DNA of 64,000 nucleotides from Opisthocomus hoazin (taxonomy: Eukaryota; Chordata; Aves; Opisthocomiformes; Opisthocomidae). Position numbers and translations under genes: made by a program. Below the pieces are notes generated by a model. The model was given only the letters and a program-made list of their open reading frames with translations, did not search any database and was not told the DNA's origin. The DNA lies in assembly GCF_030867145.1 (NCBI RefSeq), contig NC_134420.1, positions 10,126,823 to 10,190,822 on the forward strand. Reading direction: 5' to 3'. This document shows, piece by piece, positions 24,724-34,478 of the stretch; position 1 is the stretch's first letter, and each line of letters starts with the position of its first letter.

Positions 24724-25774
24724 GCATCCTGATAGCAGAGTGCCATGGCTGATGCTGGCCAAGGGAAACCATTTTGCCTTGTTTTGGCACGTGAACCAGA
24801 TGACTGTTCTAGTAGATGGGTGTCCCCAGGCAACTTTAATTGAGATTACATATTAACTGGTGTTATTGCTTGTGTTATCACCTGGTAATTAAACATGAAG
24901 TGTTGTTTTAGCATAAAGGCCATATGACAAAAACTGAACAACAGATGGAAAAAGATTTAAACTCTGTGCTGGGAAATGTAGCTTTGTTTAAGCCAAGAAA
25001 ACCTGAGTAAGGGCTGATGAGAGCTGAAAGAGTTAGTAAAAGGTGAGGAGAAAGAATGGTTACAGAGCAGTGATCATATATATGGAAACCCTTGTAGGCC
25101 CTTGCAATAACCATGGGAAACTTAGAGTGGTTTAGGAGTGAAATTATTCTGGAGATTTGGGAAAATGAAGATAGTTCCTCTGAAGATAATTCCTCTGCTA
25201 CCTAACTTGATTTAAAAGCTCTTACTTCTGCGCAAAGCCTTTGAAGGATCCTGTATATTGGCTTGTTTTGTCCTGTCCAAGTTTGTCTTGTGGTATTTAG
25301 TGAAGCGCTAACATGGTTCCCATTTTCAGTTACTAACCATCGCAGTATCTGTTCATAGGTTTAGCCTCAAAACTCTTTGAGAGACTTTTTATCCTCCTCT
25401 GCAGAGGGAGCTGTAGAATACCAAAGCCCAGATTTCCAAGGTATTTCGGTAATAATTTGTTTCTTTAGACACCTAGATCTACCTTTTATATATTTACTGC
25501 CTCAGCCTCCAAGATGTGGTTGGAAAGCAAGATAAATCATCGGTGGTTATGTCAGCAATTCCCGACCAGGGGTAAAAATACCTCGTTTAAGAAGCCCCCT
25601 TTGGAAGTTACGTGTGGTGTGCTGTCTGGGGTAAAATAGCTTAAAAGGTGCCAACTAGTGAAAACAGAACAGTTTAGCCAGAAGCACAAAGCCATTAATT
25701 AGGCTTTAAAAAGCTAAGCAGCAATTAAATGGTGCCAAGGTGGGCCTAAAGAGGGGACTGCAGAACGCTGAGGA

Positions 25775-26185
25775 GAGGGTGTTTACACTGGAGTGGTGTG
25801 CAGGGGGAGCTTGCGGCAGCTGCTATGGCTCTGCGAACACTTGACCCACCGTGCGGGCGGCTGCCAGGGCCTGGGGCCCACCAGGAGGCCGCAGGCACCC
25901 TGTCAGCCGCCCCCGGGCCCTCCGCCGCCAGCCCAGGAGCCCCATCTCAGCTCAGGCCCTGGCTCCCACCCCGGCCTGAGAGTGAGCGGGCTCCTGGGTT
26001 TTTGGGCTGCCTGGGCGAGAGCCGCCCTGGGCCCGTGTTACCAGTGGCCATGTCTCCAGCCCTGCCCTGGGCTTCCTGCACGGGCCCGGGCCTGCTCCCT
26101 CACCTTGCCCTGCCTGAGGCACACTGGAGCACTGGATAGAACCCAGCCTCACCACGCTCCTCCCAGCCCTGCTTAGGCTTTGTTT
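25775..26185. other. GC-rich block of unknown origin
   Basis: A block of about 400 bp, very rich in C and G, set abruptly in AT-rich flanks. It ends on the right in ctttgtttcattaaaaaaac. Long open frames exist on both strands (+ 25793-26176, + 25798-26139, - 25952-26257), but they overlap each other and are rich in Pro, Ala and Gly. This is what unstructured GC-rich DNA gives by chance, and no protein family is recognisable. The CpG count looks modest compared with the C11orf91 island. It could be an inserted repeat, a GC-biased recombination hotspot relic or a non-coding exon. Confidence 0.55.
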
Positions 26186-26582
26186 CATTAAAAAAACATT
26201 ATTTATTAACAGTTGAAACCATGAACTGCCATATTGGCGGAGACACCCGTCTGACAACAGCAGCTGCAGATGGTAAGATCCTGTTTAAGATCTCCTAGCT
26301 GCCCTGATATAACATGACTATTACCGTCCGCTGATTGACAAATGGGAGTTATAAACTAGACTTTTTTTTATATAAACTCTGTGTAGGACAGATTAAAATC
26401 TGGCTGGAAAGATTAAGATAGTAAAAGAGTGAACGCTGTAATAAGCAGTAATAGGATACAAAATTTTGATACCGTATTGTGTTAAAATGCTACACAGTTG
26501 AGCAACTTTAATGCCGTTTTTAAAAAAAACAGCTGCGTGCCAAATTATGATAGCCTCAGGGTTGGTTACTGCTATTTCATGC

Positions 26583-26595
26583 TGCCACCTACTGC
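26583..26595 (-). promoter_or_regulatory. CTCF-like motif
   Basis: The minus strand reads GCAGTAGGTGGCA, which matches the CTCF core CCASYAGRKGGCR at every position except the first. It lies about 870 bases beyond the C11orf91 stop codon. Binding is inference. Confidence 0.42.
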
Positions 26596-27102
26596 TGTTG
26601 AATTAGAACAGGAAAAAGTAATTGGTATCTTTTTATCAGTCTGACGAGCCGATTTACTACTTTGCTAGGTTATTCTTGATGCCCTGTATGGCATTACTTT
26701 TTTAATGCAGATGTTCTTCAGGTCTTCAGCCTGTCATTGCTGCCTCTGTCCATTTTTTTCTCATGCAAGGACTTGTCTTCCAAACGTAAGGATGTTATCA
26801 CTCCAAAAACTGCCGCAGGTTTTAGCCTAAGCGCTATTGGTCCTAAAATAACAGTAAAATGTTAGTTGAAAGTCAATATTATATGATCATTCTGATAAAA
26901 ACTAACTCAAGCCATAACTTCTGTAATTTTGTGCTACACTGAAGACAATAAAATATTTGTGATTATTTGTAGCAAAGATTTTTGTGCTAATATGAAAGTA
27001 GTTTTCTAAAGCTTGCTTAGAGGCATAGGACTTTTGACCATATCTATTTACTCTCAGGTGCACTTCACGTATTTAGAATTAAAACCATAAACTCCCATAT
27101 TT

Positions 27103-27108
27103 TTTATT
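27103..27108 (-). terminator. C11orf91: Candidate poly(A) signal of C11orf91
   Basis: AATAAA on the minus strand, about 340 nt after the stop codon. It is not confirmed by a clear downstream element. Confidence 0.4.
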
Positions 27109-27450
27109 GGAATTACTGTGTTTCTCTGCTGCATGTATCTTTAACATAACCAATGGACTGCTAGGAATCCTGACATCAGCAGTGTTAATTTCTTAGTGTT
27201 TTTGAAGAAAATATTATTCATCCTGTTTGCATATAGTGAGAAAAAAATGTTAAAATACATGGTAGTGTTACCAGTAACTAGTACCACACAAATAATACAC
27301 AAAAAATTCAACAAGAAAATATACTGTATTTTTAAATTTGGTAGGACAATAGCATATAAGTAGAAAAATAATATCGAAGGTCCATTAAAATATTCTGTAG
27401 TGATATTGTGACAGAATATCCAGCTGAAATAATCCTCATTGTGCTGGTGG

Positions 27451-27521
27451 CTATTTCTTCAGCTTTTGCCTTGCTTTCATGCATTGTATCTTTTCTTCTT
27501 TTAGTGCCTTCAGGAGTTTAT
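27451..27521 (-). CDS. C11orf91: C11orf91 coding exon 2 and stop
   Basis: A 71-nt coding part on the minus strand. The acceptor reads attcgtgtttag before position 27521. The first two bases AT complete a Tyr codon begun by the T that ends exon 1, and the reading continues KLLKALKEEKIQCMKARQ and ends KLKK with TAG at 27453-27451. I remember the human protein as having YTFLKALKDEKLQ at the same place, so the two align without a gap. The tail is strongly basic and probably helical. The bird version ends several residues earlier than the human one as I remember it. Function is unknown. The exon is too short for an ORF search to find. Confidence 0.85.
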
Positions 27522-28412
27522 CTAAACACGAATGAAACATAATTTGCCATTAATTTTGTCATTAATACTTCACAGTACTTTTTAATGTGTTAAGCAAACT
27601 AGTAATATTCCTTATAATTTCTTGTCTTGCAAATATCTGAAAACTAAAGTTTCTCACATGTAATGAAAATAATAAGTATTGAAATAGCAAAAAGTATGTA
27701 TTGCTATGACAAAGGAAAAAAAAAATCTTAGTTTCCTGTTCTGAAAAGTAAATGTATGCAAACCACCTATCACAATTTCTTTGAGATCTTCCTTTCAATG
27801 TGTGTATCTGCTGGCCGTTTTTCCCATGTTCTCGTAACCTTTGCACTCCTGAAAGTTTCCTGACTGGCAGCCTGTGGCCTCGAAGGAGGCGAGGAGCATC
27901 GCACCCTCCCTGCTGGAAACCCCAGCAATCACTGTCTGCCGAGCTATTCTATTTCCTGTATTTCCTTCATGGCCAGCAGGTTTTAAAGTCAAAATGCCAA
28001 ACGAAGTTAACTTTTTTTTTATGCCTCCAACTATCTGCAGTTATCAGTGGCCTTTATCTTAGGTCAAAGCTGCCTTACAGCTGCGGGATCTCAGTGGTAG
28101 TGGATGCATTTCCCATGGACAAACTCCCCTCGGGTTTGAGCGTGTCTGAATTGGGGTTTTTGCTGACACTTCAGTGACTTCGGGGGTTTCGTCGCTTTGC
28201 GCAGAAGTAACAGATCTGTAACTCCTGCGCCTCCTCCGTGCCCGCAGCCGCCCCGTGACCGGGGTCGGTGACACCGGCGTGGCTCCCTGCACCCCGTCTG
28301 CTCCCCCGGCGCCTGCTGCCGGGCGCAGGTCGGGACTGGGGCCGAGCCGTGCCGGGGGGCGGCAGGGGGGCCCCCGCCCCACCGAGCCCCGGGTGGGGGG
28401 AGGGAAACGCAC
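27522..28412 (-). other. C11orf91: C11orf91 intron
   Basis: An 891-base intron on the minus strand. The donor is cagt/gtgcgt and the acceptor is tgtttag. Its 5' half is part of the CpG island and is very GC-rich, with G runs at 28391-28404 and 28353-28370 (+ strand). Its 3' half is AT-rich. Open frames here in all frames are GC-driven shadows. Confidence 0.75.
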
Positions 28413-29200
28413 ACTGCCGGGCGTCGAAGCCATCGCCGACGAGCGCCACCAGCTCCAGCTCCTTGAGGCGGATGCCCAGCTCGCAGACCTCGGCCTCCAG
28501 CTGCGCCTGCTCCCCGGGCCGCCGCGCCGCGGCCCCGCCCTTCTCCGCGCCCCCTGCCGGGCAGAAGAAGCGCAGCGGCTCGTACGGGAGGGGCGCCAGC
28601 GCCGCGGCCCAGCGGGGCGTCACGGCGGCGGGCGGCGGGGGCTGCCCCGACCCCGGCCCGCAGACGGCTGCGAGGGGCGGCCACGGGCTGCCGCCGCCGG
28701 CTGGGGGTGGGAAGGGCTCGGTGCAGCCGTGGAAGTGGGGGAAGTAGAGGGGCGGCGGCGGGCGCTGCTCGGTCATGGCGCCGGCCGGTAACGGCGGTTG
28801 GCCGGGAGACGGGCCGGCCTCGAGTCGGCTGGGCTGGGCTGGGCTCGGGCCCCTCCGTGCCGGGCGTCGCGGGCTCTCTCCCAGTGCCGGCGCAAGCCCC
28901 GGGGCAGCCCGCGCCGGGGCAGGCCCGTTTCCCTCCTCCGCTTCTCCCGCGGGTCCCCGGCCTCGCCCCGGGGCTGCAGCCGGGCGGCAGCGTCCCCTCG
29001 GCGGGCCGGGGCCGGGCAGGGGCCCAGCGGCCTCCCCGCGGCACGGGACGGCGGGTTGGTGTTGAATGTCCCCAGACCTAATGCGTTTGCGTGGGAGATG
29101 CCTCCAGCATGGCCCAGTTTTGCTGCGAGAGGGCGGGGGTTTCACCGCGCAGTTTTATCTGCGGGCCGGGACGAGGCACTGCAGGGGTGCGCTGGGCTCT
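28200..29200. promoter_or_regulatory. C11orf91: CpG island with the C11orf91 promoter and first exon
   Basis: About 1 kb of dense CpG and GC-rich sequence in an otherwise AT-rich window. It covers the start of the C11orf91 intron, the whole of coding exon 1 and about 400 bases upstream. It includes GC boxes and long G/C runs but no evident TATA box. An inverted-orientation CCAAT occurs nearby (ccaat at 29240-29244, + strand). Such islands commonly fire in both directions, so a divergent non-coding transcript to the right is possible but not shown. Confidence 0.85.
28413..28776 (-). CDS. C11orf91: C11orf91 coding exon 1
   Basis: A 364-nt coding part on the minus strand from ATG at 28776-28774: 121 residues plus one base (T). 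The protein starts [17 protein letters not shown], has a Pro/Ala/Gly-rich middle, then PYEPLRFF near residue 64, and ends with a helix-like segment [20 protein letters not shown]. These blocks match human C11orf91 as I remember it ([20 protein letters not shown]...GDGFD), a small uncharacterised vertebrate protein. I chose this Met because it aligns with the human N-terminal block. The frame stays open upstream to 29145, but that part is GC-rich 5' UTR without similarity. The donor cagt/gtgcgt was preferred over the overlapping ca/gtgtgc because only the former keeps exon 2 in frame. The total is 144 residues. Confidence 0.92.
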
Positions 29201-29434
29201 GGAAGTAGCGTTTGTTAAAAGAAGTGAGGAAGGCGTTGTCCAATAATTGTCTTTGCGCAGTTTAGCCTCAGGCTAAGTGTGAAAGAAGGGAACCAGGTAT
29301 TGAGGGTGGAAGGATGCTGGTGATAGTTCAGGGAAAAGTTCATCTTCAGGTGCTTGCTCACGGATGGCTGATGCTTAGCATATCTGATGTCTAGGATTAT
29401 AGGGTGGGTTACATTTTGGATGGGTGCTCACACA

Positions 29435-29454
29435 CCCCCCCACCCCCACCCCCC
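29435..29454 (-). other. Possible G-quadruplex tract
   Basis: On the + strand, C7-A-C5-A-C6. On the minus strand this gives enough G runs for a four-run quadruplex if the run of seven is split. It lies about 660 bases upstream of the C11orf91 start codon. Confidence 0.45.
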
Positions 29455-30289
29455 AACCTTCTATGATTTTGCTTGGATTTGAGGATGAGACCTGTTACTA
29501 ATGGCTGGTTGCAGCTTCTTGTCGCCTTATCTGTTTCCATTAGACCTGACAATCTCCCTGCAGCCCTAGGCAGCTGTCGGGACCATTGCTGATTACTTCT
29601 GTGGAGCTCAAAACAGGCCAAAAAGACCCTCTCAGGCTTAGAGCAGGAGCACTTCTGGGATGGATTCAAGCTGATTTAAGGTGTTCTGGACAACCCTAAT
29701 AAAAGAGGTGCTGTACCAGTGCTATTTGTGAAGGATTGATGATTGCAGGAGCTGTAGAGGTTAGTTACGATCAGTAAATTCACTTAAAATGAGGTGAAAA
29801 GCCCACTGCAGTACTAATGCAGGCTAGAGCAGATGTCAACAATACACAGTGCCTAAGGGACCGCTATGTGCTCTGGAGTAAATTCCATTTTTAAAGCTTT
29901 CCCTTGCACAAATGAGGTTTGGTGTTACCTTTTTCTAGAAGCAGACTTCTCTGTACTTAGGTGTAGTGCTCTGTGCTGTGAGTCAATACTGATGTGAATG
30001 TTTTTTTAAGGTTAGCAGACCTACAAACATAAGCAGTCCCAAGAGTGACAGTGCCCCAAAAAGTGGTAGGAGCAGAGAGACAGTGGCGGGAATCATTCCG
30101 TATTTTATTTTCATGTACATTGTTTGGGGGATGTGCTCTGACTTAGAGTGAAACCTGATTGCTTTATATGCAGTGTGCTTACATTATTAAAATTCCAGTA
30201 CCACTGTAATACTGGTTGCATATTTTGTGAATGGAATACATGTATCTGAAATAAGCACTGATCAGATGAGAAGTCTGATAATAAGATTT

Positions 30290-30300
30290 CCCCCCCCCCC
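30290..30300. repeat. Poly-C run (11 C)
   Basis: Uninterrupted run of 11 C in AT-rich sequence. It is likely length-polymorphic or prone to sequencing error. Confidence 0.9.
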
Positions 30301-31982
30301 TCCAGTTCTTAGATTAGGCAAGAACCGTCAGTATAGCTGATTCTATGTGATGATGTGAGTAGAGAGCCCAAGCATTAGGTGGACACAGCACCTGCGAGTG
30401 TCTCTCTTTTTTGTTTACACAGTAATTTGAATGTGTACAGTAAAAGTCAATAACCCTTCCTTAACTTGGTCTTTGTGGATCGCTTTTGAAAGCAAAACAA
30501 CGCTCATGCAGAATTTGCAGGGGGCTCTACTTTTGAAACTGGCAGGAGACCCAGTGCTTCCACTTCTCTTTCCTAAAGTAAGTTTCTGTTTATCTGTGAA
30601 CAACCAAAACAAACAGACATCTTGTTATTTTATTTGAATCTGATTCAATCTGTCCTTGTTTATGCTCTAATTTAGCTTCCCTTTTATTTCTACATTTCAC
30701 TTTGTCATTGGGCTAATACTGGTGTACTTTTTAATTAGTAATACTTTGAACAACTGGATTTGGACTTTTTTTCTCTGAGCCTTTTGTATCACCACAGTAG
30801 AGTAGCTACTGTCTTGCCATTGCACTGTCAAGTACACCCTTGCTGCCCCACCTTTAAACTATTAAGATTAGGTAAAATATTATTAGTTAATATTCAGTAG
30901 GGAAAATCAAAATGTAAGTATATCAGGATGTGTGTAAGTATATATGTGGATGGAAGAGAATGGTTATTAGAAAAACAGTAATGTTCTTGTGACTAGTCTT
31001 AAATTTGTAGTGTATTCCTTATATATGGGATGATAAGGAAAAATATCTGCTTTCCAAAGAATTGAGAAGAAAGAATTAAAAAGAACTTTTTGAAAAGAAT
31101 TGAGAACTACAAGAATAGCAGATCATTAGTAAAAGTATTTGTTTTATGAAATGGCACTTATGACTGACGTACATTTTTAGTGAAGTGACGTTAACAGTCC
31201 TAGCCATTACTTGTTGTTCAGTAGTGGCATACTTCATACTACCCTGGAGTGTCCTAGAGATACGCTAAATAATGTTTTTGTATATAGGTGATGCACAAGG
31301 ATTTCTGCCATATAACTTGTAGTTTTAAGGGTGCTTGTATGGAAAACAAGGATAGCCTACTGATAAACATGTTGATAGGGTTATTGATGCCATTTTTCAG
31401 AGTTAAAGCCAATATATGTACTTAATTTGGGAGAGATGAAATGTGGATATTCATTAACACATGTATATATTGTGAAGTTTTGGTCATTTATTACAACTAG
31501 CAGGGATAAGATGCCAAGAGATGTCAAAGTTGGTCTTGGCCCTGATGCATTGCAGCAATTTTAAGTTTCTGGAGATCGATCTTAGTGAAAAGAGAAAGAT
31601 AAATCTTTTGAAACACAGAGGATGGAGATTTTCAGCTGAAAGGGGCAAAATGGGAAAAAATGTGCGGAGAAGTAAGAGGATGGTACCTGCATTCACTGAA
31701 GAGTAAAATTTTTGAAGAAGAGAGCGTATTATGGGCAGTGTAATTTCACAGGTACTGATAACGCTTTTTGTATCATTTTTCTTTCATCATTTGGTACCAG
31801 TCAAATATACTGTTTATAAACATTTCTATTTGTCTAAAGCATGTGGACTAGTGGATCACAGCGATGCATGGTTTTACATGATAGACAGTAAAATCATGAA
31901 CCTGAAGGTTCCTTTTTTTAATCCTTACAGCAAAAAAAGCGTGTGATATTAATGCTGAAGTAGTGGGTTGTATTGGCTTTAG

Positions 31983-31996
31983 GTGCCATCTGGTGG
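31983..31996 (-). promoter_or_regulatory. CTCF-like motif (full core match)
   Basis: The minus strand reads CCACCAGATGGCAC, a complete match to the CTCF core CCASYAGRKGGCR. It lies 3.2 kb upstream of C11orf91 and has the same orientation as the motif at 26583, on the other side of the gene. Real binding needs data, but this is the best motif of this kind that I saw. Confidence 0.5.
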
Positions 31997-32985
31997 AGTT
32001 TTTGCAGCGTGTCGAAAGTGCTGCTTTTCTTTCTGATTGTGTTAGTCTTGCAGATAAGTATGTGCTGAGCACAGAAAAGGTTGCTGCAAGAATCAGAAGT
32101 TAGAGATACAGAGATTAGATAAACATGATGACTGGGAGCACAAAGGCTGCGGCAGGGAGAGTTAGTGAGATTATAATGCACATATTTGTAGTATGGGTTT
32201 CATAGATTTCCAGTTCTCATAACTCTTAACATTTTCTCATTCATTTAATGTATAATTAGTGATAGCCTCTTTACTGTGAAGCAAATAAAGTTCTTGGTAA
32301 TAATAGTTTGAAATTAAGATGATGACATGATGTTATAATCTAACTTTTTTTCAGGGGAATGCTGTCAAGATATTTTAGGGTTTATTTTGTACAGGCATCT
32401 TAAGGTGATGCATTGCTATTAATATAACCCCAAAGATTGTATTAAATAGCAAAAGGATTTGTGTACACTTTATGCTAGAACAGTCACTATATACATGGTT
32501 GTTAGACATCTTTGGGACTTAAGAGTCAGTTATAAGAGTTACAGTAGAACTTCTCCCATGGGAGAAAGTACTGCCATTTTGCTTAACCAAAGAGCTTAGA
32601 AGTATATTATTTTCTGTATAGGCCTCAGGAATAAGGTCCTTTTTGCGTGTCCATGCGGGTCCTATCTAAAGCATGAGCTAGTGCTTGATAAAGCAGGATT
32701 GCATTTTGGATGCTGCCTCCTGCAAGCAGTTGAGACATCTGGGAAGAGGCAGGGAAGGGAGAGGAAATACTTCTGTCTGCCTGCCAGGAAGGCTAGTTAT
32801 GCAAGGTGGAGAAAGGAGGTTATACTGTGAGATGTGAGAAAAACTCTGCCTTTAGGAAAGATATGTTCATTTGCCATATTTATGCAGTGTTACATACTGT
32901 TCAGACATGTACCTGCATCTTTGGCATTCAAAATTTGTTTCCGAAGTTGAGATCCTGTAGTCCTGAGTTATGCAAATGAATACAT

Positions 32986-33249
32986 AGAATCATAGAAAGT
33001 TTTGGGTCAGAAGGGACCCCTAGAGGTCATCTAGTCCAACCCCCTCGCAGCGAGCAGGGACACCGCTAACTAGATCAGGTTGCTCAGAGCCCTGTCCAAC
33101 CTGGTCTTGAATGTTTCTAGGGATGGGGCCTCCACTACCTCTCTGGGCAACCTGTTCCAGTGTTTCACCACCTTCATTGTAAAGAATTTCTTCCTTATAT
33201 CCAGCCTAAACCTACCCTGTTTTAGTTTAAAACCATTACATTTAAAACC
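32986..33249 (-). mobile_element. CR1 LINE, antisense 3' fragment
   Basis: About 264 bp. The minus strand carries the end of ORF2 (a stretch meaning [11 protein letters not shown], then [17 protein letters not shown] and RALSNLI, then stop) and the 3' UTR with ggactagatgacctctaggg, and ends with the octamer attctatg. It is about 95 percent identical by eye to the end of the sense copy at 47279-48545, so the two belong to the same subfamily. Direct repeats aatacat at 32979-32985 and 33250-33256 may be the target-site duplication. The 5' junction falls in a 15-bp tandem duplication. Confidence 0.95.
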
Positions 33250-33255
33250 AATACA
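33226..33255. repeat. 15-bp tandem duplication at the CR1 5' junction
   Basis: 33226-33240 and 33241-33255 read tttaaaaccattaca and tttaaaaccaataca, with one difference. The first copy is CR1 sequence; the second runs into the flank. Confidence 0.8.
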
Positions 33256-33256
33256 T

Positions 33257-33756
33257 CATGTAGACAGAAATTTTGTGTAGCTAAACTGACTGTAAATTAT
33301 ATAAAGATCAGAGTTTTGAGACAAAAAGTGTATATATGTGCTTTGTAGGCCAGCAATTGCAGTAAGGGTGATAACTATGCAGATTTGATCCAACAGAGGG
33401 AGTAATATACATACACTTGGTAGTGTGTTATAATTTGATAAATTTAGCACACTCATCTCTACGTATTTAAGTATTGATATTTGAAGTGCTTATAAAAATG
33501 TTAATTTTGGGGAAGGAAGATTTTTTTGCTTGATTTACTTATCCAGCCAACAAAGACAGTAGTGACAGTATTCCAGCCACCACTCCTTTACAGTACTTAA
33601 AAACTTTTTGAAAGGCTTTTCTGTTGAGATAAGTTGAGGATAGTAAATTAAAGTTATGAAGTCTGAGGGCAGCTAAAATATCCTCATGTTAGTGGCAGCT
33701 GACAATGCAGTCTGCAGCATTAATGACAATATTAACATTTAAAATGCTGGGAATGG
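33257..33756. other. Short intergenic stretch
   Basis: AT-rich DNA between the CR1 fragment and the LTR-like repeat. I see no gene or recognisable repeat in it. Confidence 0.6.
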
Positions 33757-34478
33757 TAAACTATGGAGGCCCATGGTGGAGCAGAGGTCCACCGGCAGCC
33801 CGTGGAGCCGACCATGGTGAGGCAGGCTGTGCCCCTGCAGCCCATGGAGGTCCACGGTGGAGCAGAGACCCACCTGCAGCCTGGGGAGGACCCCATGCCG
33901 GAGCAGGGGGATGTGCCCGAAGGAGGCTGTGACCCTGTGGGGGACCCACGCTGGAGCAGCCTGTTCCTGAAGGGCTGCACCCTGTGGAAGGGACCCATGC
34001 TAGAGCTGTTTGTGGAGAGCTGAAGCCTCTGGGTAGGACTGACATTGGAGAAGTTCGTGTCTCGTGTGGGAGGGACCCAGTACTGGAGCAGGGGAAGAGT
34101 GTGAGGAGGAGGAGGGCGCGGCAGAGATAGCGTGTGATGAACTGACCGCAGCCCCCATTCCCTGTCCCCCTGTGTTGCTTGGAGGGGAGAACGTAGAGAA
34201 ATCAGGAGTGAAGTTGAGCTCAGGAAGAAGGAAGGGCTTGGGGGGAAGGTGTTTTTAAGAATTTGGTTTGTTTCTCATTATTCAACTCTGATTTAGATTG
34301 GCAATAAATTAAACTAATTTCCCCAAGTTGAGTCTGTTTTGCCCATGATGGTAATTGGTGAGTGATCTCTCCCTGTCCTTATCTTGACCCACGAGCTTTT
34401 TGTCATTTTTTCTCTCTCCTGTCCAGTTGAGGAGGGGGGAGTGATGGAGCAGCTTTGGCGGGCACCTGGCAGCCCATG
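33757..34478 (+). mobile_element. LTR-retrotransposon-like interspersed repeat (partial)
   Basis: A GC-rich left part (33765-34060) is built of diverged repeats around the words tggagcag, gcagccc and gacccacg. A purine-rich stretch (34090-34250) follows, then an AT-rich part with AATAAA at about 34302, a pyrimidine-rich part (ctctccctgtccttatc) and a final segment ending ggcgggcacctggca. I remember this order from a repeat family common in bird genomes that is usually treated as endogenous-retrovirus LTR-related. No retroviral protein is visible. Open frames at 33705-34258 on both strands are repeat shadows. Exact ends and family are uncertain. It seems truncated on the right, where the usual continuation is missing. 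Confidence 0.65.

Larger units (their letters stand above)
22401..25774. other. Intergenic sequence between the convergent genes
   Basis: No exon recognised. It contains a 10-bp inverted repeat at 22459-22468 / 22518-22527, a TA-rich tract at 23118-23155 and a 26-bp tandem duplication at 24672-24723. The rest is unremarkable AT-rich DNA. Confidence 0.6.
26186..27450 (-). other. C11orf91: 3' flank / candidate 3' UTR of C11orf91
   Basis: AT-rich, with no coding exon. On the minus strand AATAAA occurs at 27108-27103, about 340 bases after the C11orf91 stop, and again at 26207-26202. The nearer one is the likelier 3' end. A CTCF-like motif lies at 26583-26595. Confidence 0.45.
29201..32978. other. 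Sequence upstream of C11orf91, no gene recognised
   Basis: It becomes AT-rich right of the CpG island. It contains the C-rich tract 29435-29454, an 11-base C run at 30290-30300 and a CTCF-like motif at 31983-31996. Short open frames on both strands (for example near 30.4, 31.5 and 31.9 kb) lack splice context or similarity. CD59 would be expected next by synteny, but no cysteine-rich Ly6-type exon was found. Confidence 0.55.

Noticed and set aside
25793..26257. Three long overlapping open frames in the GC-rich block
   Set aside because: They occur on both strands over the same bases and are low-complexity Pro/Ala/Gly; no family resemblance or splice support.
28255..29208. Long + strand open frames across the CpG island
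   Set aside because: Shadows of GC-rich sequence opposite C11orf91 exon 1; the minus strand has the conserved protein blocks.
33705..34258. Open frames on both strands at 33.7-34.26 kb
   Set aside because: They arise from the degenerate tandem part of the LTR-like repeat.
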